This document shows, piece by piece, positions 63,394 through 64,000 of a stretch of DNA of 64,000 nt (the first letter of the stretch is position 1; every line of letters starts with the position of its first letter). This DNA is from Catellicoccus marimammalium M35/04/3. Lineage in GTDB: Bacteria; Bacillota; Bacilli; Lactobacillales; Catellicoccaceae. Position numbers and translations under genes: made by a program. The stretch spans positions 141,173 through 205,172 of the forward strand of contig NZ_AMYT01000011.1 of NCBI RefSeq assembly GCF_000313915.1. The letters run 5' to 3'. Under the pieces are notes generated by a model. That model was not told the DNA's origin. It searched no databases and worked only from the letters and a program-made list of their open reading frames with translations.

Positions 63394-63433
63394 TAAAAAC
63401 CTCGGAATCTAAATGAATTTCCGAGGTTTTTTA
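63394..63433. terminator. Bidirectional terminator
   Basis: Stem AAAACCTCGGAA/TTCCGAGGTTTT between convergent genes. Confidence 0.92.
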
Positions 63434-63435
63434 TG

Positions 63436-64000
63436 TTATCTCTTTTTATGAGCACGTTTCTTTAATAAAAGAAGTAGAGAAATACTTACAATACATAGTG
63501 AAGTACCTAAAAGAGGGAACAAATAGGAAATTTTGTTACCCGTTTGTGGTAATTCATTTTCTATATCTTCTTTAGTTTCTTTTGATTCTGAATGGTGATT
63601 TATCTCTTCTAAAATCATTTTGTCTTCAATTACTTCATCTTTGATATCTTGAAGTTTTATTTTTGGATTTGTTTGATCTAAATGAGAGACATTGTTTTCT
63701 TTATCATCTGTATTTGTAGTAGAATCTGTAATTTTTTCCTCTTGAGATGAATTTTCAACTGAAGAGGAATAATCGAATTCATTAGTACTTTTTTGGTCTT
63801 GAGTAGCTGTACTTTCTGGAGTAGTTACTTCTTTTGTTGTATCACAATGAGCCGTTGATGAAGCACATTCTTTTTTAGAGATTACGGGAACTTCCATAGA
63901 AGAATTATCCTTATTAGAAGAAGTAGTGTCTTCCTCTTTGGAAGATTCTTCGGATGAAGAAGTATCCTTTGAAGTTTCTGCTTCTTTAGAAGATTCTTCG
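63436..64000 (-). CDS. LPXTG-anchored, Ser/Thr/Glu-rich surface protein (5' end outside the window)
   Basis: The C-terminal sorting signal is complete: LPQTG, a hydrophobic helix and a basic tail (KKRAHKKR). Upstream is a low-complexity stalk of Ser, Glu, Thr and Asp that stays open to the window edge, so the internal Met at 63897 is not the start. Sortase would link it to peptidoglycan. The functional domain lies outside the view. Two Cys (ECASSTAHC) sit unusually in the stalk. Confidence 0.85.
   Translation of the reverse strand, partial: EESSKEAETSKDTSSSEESSKEEDTTSSNKDNSSMEVPVISKKECASSTAHCDTTKEVTTPESTATQDQKSTNEFDYSSSVENSSQEEKITDSTTNTDDKENNVSHLDQTNPKIKLQDIKDEVIEDKMILEEINHHSESKETKEDIENELPQTGNKISYLFPLLGTSLCIVSISLLLLLKKRAHKKR

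Overview
The window is chromosomal DNA from a low-GC, AT-rich Gram-positive bacterium of the order Lactobacillales, most like the Enterococcaceae. The evidence is strong AGGAGG-type ribosome binding sites, many GTG/TTG starts, split CoaB/CoaC, ParE/ParC, a malT-pgmB-malM-malR cluster of enterococcal type, lactococcal-type PurBoxes, a preQ1-II-like leader and a sortase (LPQTG) surface protein. A bile salt hydrolase points to a gut or animal-associated host. I do not name a species. No rRNA, tRNA or CRISPR array was seen.

Layout: 1-2.7 kb, a fused osmolyte/ergothioneine-type ABC permease and a bile salt hydrolase. 2.8-13.9 kb, housekeeping genes (transketolase, AmpS, TetR regulator, flavodoxin, Map, YihY, TagO, a CobW-type GTPase, a HAD phosphatase, a PepSY lipoprotein). 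14.1-15.7 kb, a purine permease behind PurBoxes. 15.65-19.13 kb, accessory island 1: an MFS exporter and a two-gene cassette of unknown function, bounded by an exact 42-bp direct repeat of a terminator. 19.1-38.3 kb, core genes again: yjzD, dnaE, pfkA-pyk, plsY, parE-parC-coaB-coaC, aroK-degV, uspA, an eroded lysozyme-fold protein, a DUF2829 (Tad2-family) gene with an SDR, queT and der. 38.24-42.55 kb, accessory island 2: a decayed prophage-like element bounded by a 123-bp repeat of the 3' end of der, with no integrase left. 42.6-49.2 kb, a maltose PTS regulon with three matching LacI/CcpA-type operators but no phosphorylase gene. 49.4-64 kb, an OFA-type MFS with a structured leader, a 5'-nucleotidase lipoprotein, sbcDC, a NifS-like desulfurase with thiI, a paired SMR exporter and the end of an LPXTG protein.

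How the parts connect: the desulfurase feeds sulfur to ThiI for 4-thiouridine in tRNA. QueT imports queuosine precursors under preQ1 control. EIIA, the EIIBC, beta-phosphoglucomutase, mutarotase and MalR look like one regulon tied together by a shared GCAANCGNTTGC operator. Both islands sit between convergent gene pairs that would otherwise share one bidirectional terminator, and in both the terminator has been duplicated. Many start sites were moved downstream of the longest possible start because a good ribosome binding site decides for the shorter form. The strongest candidates for something undescribed are the two-gene cassette of island 1, the terminator-duplicating insertions themselves, and the leader RNA of the OFA transporter.
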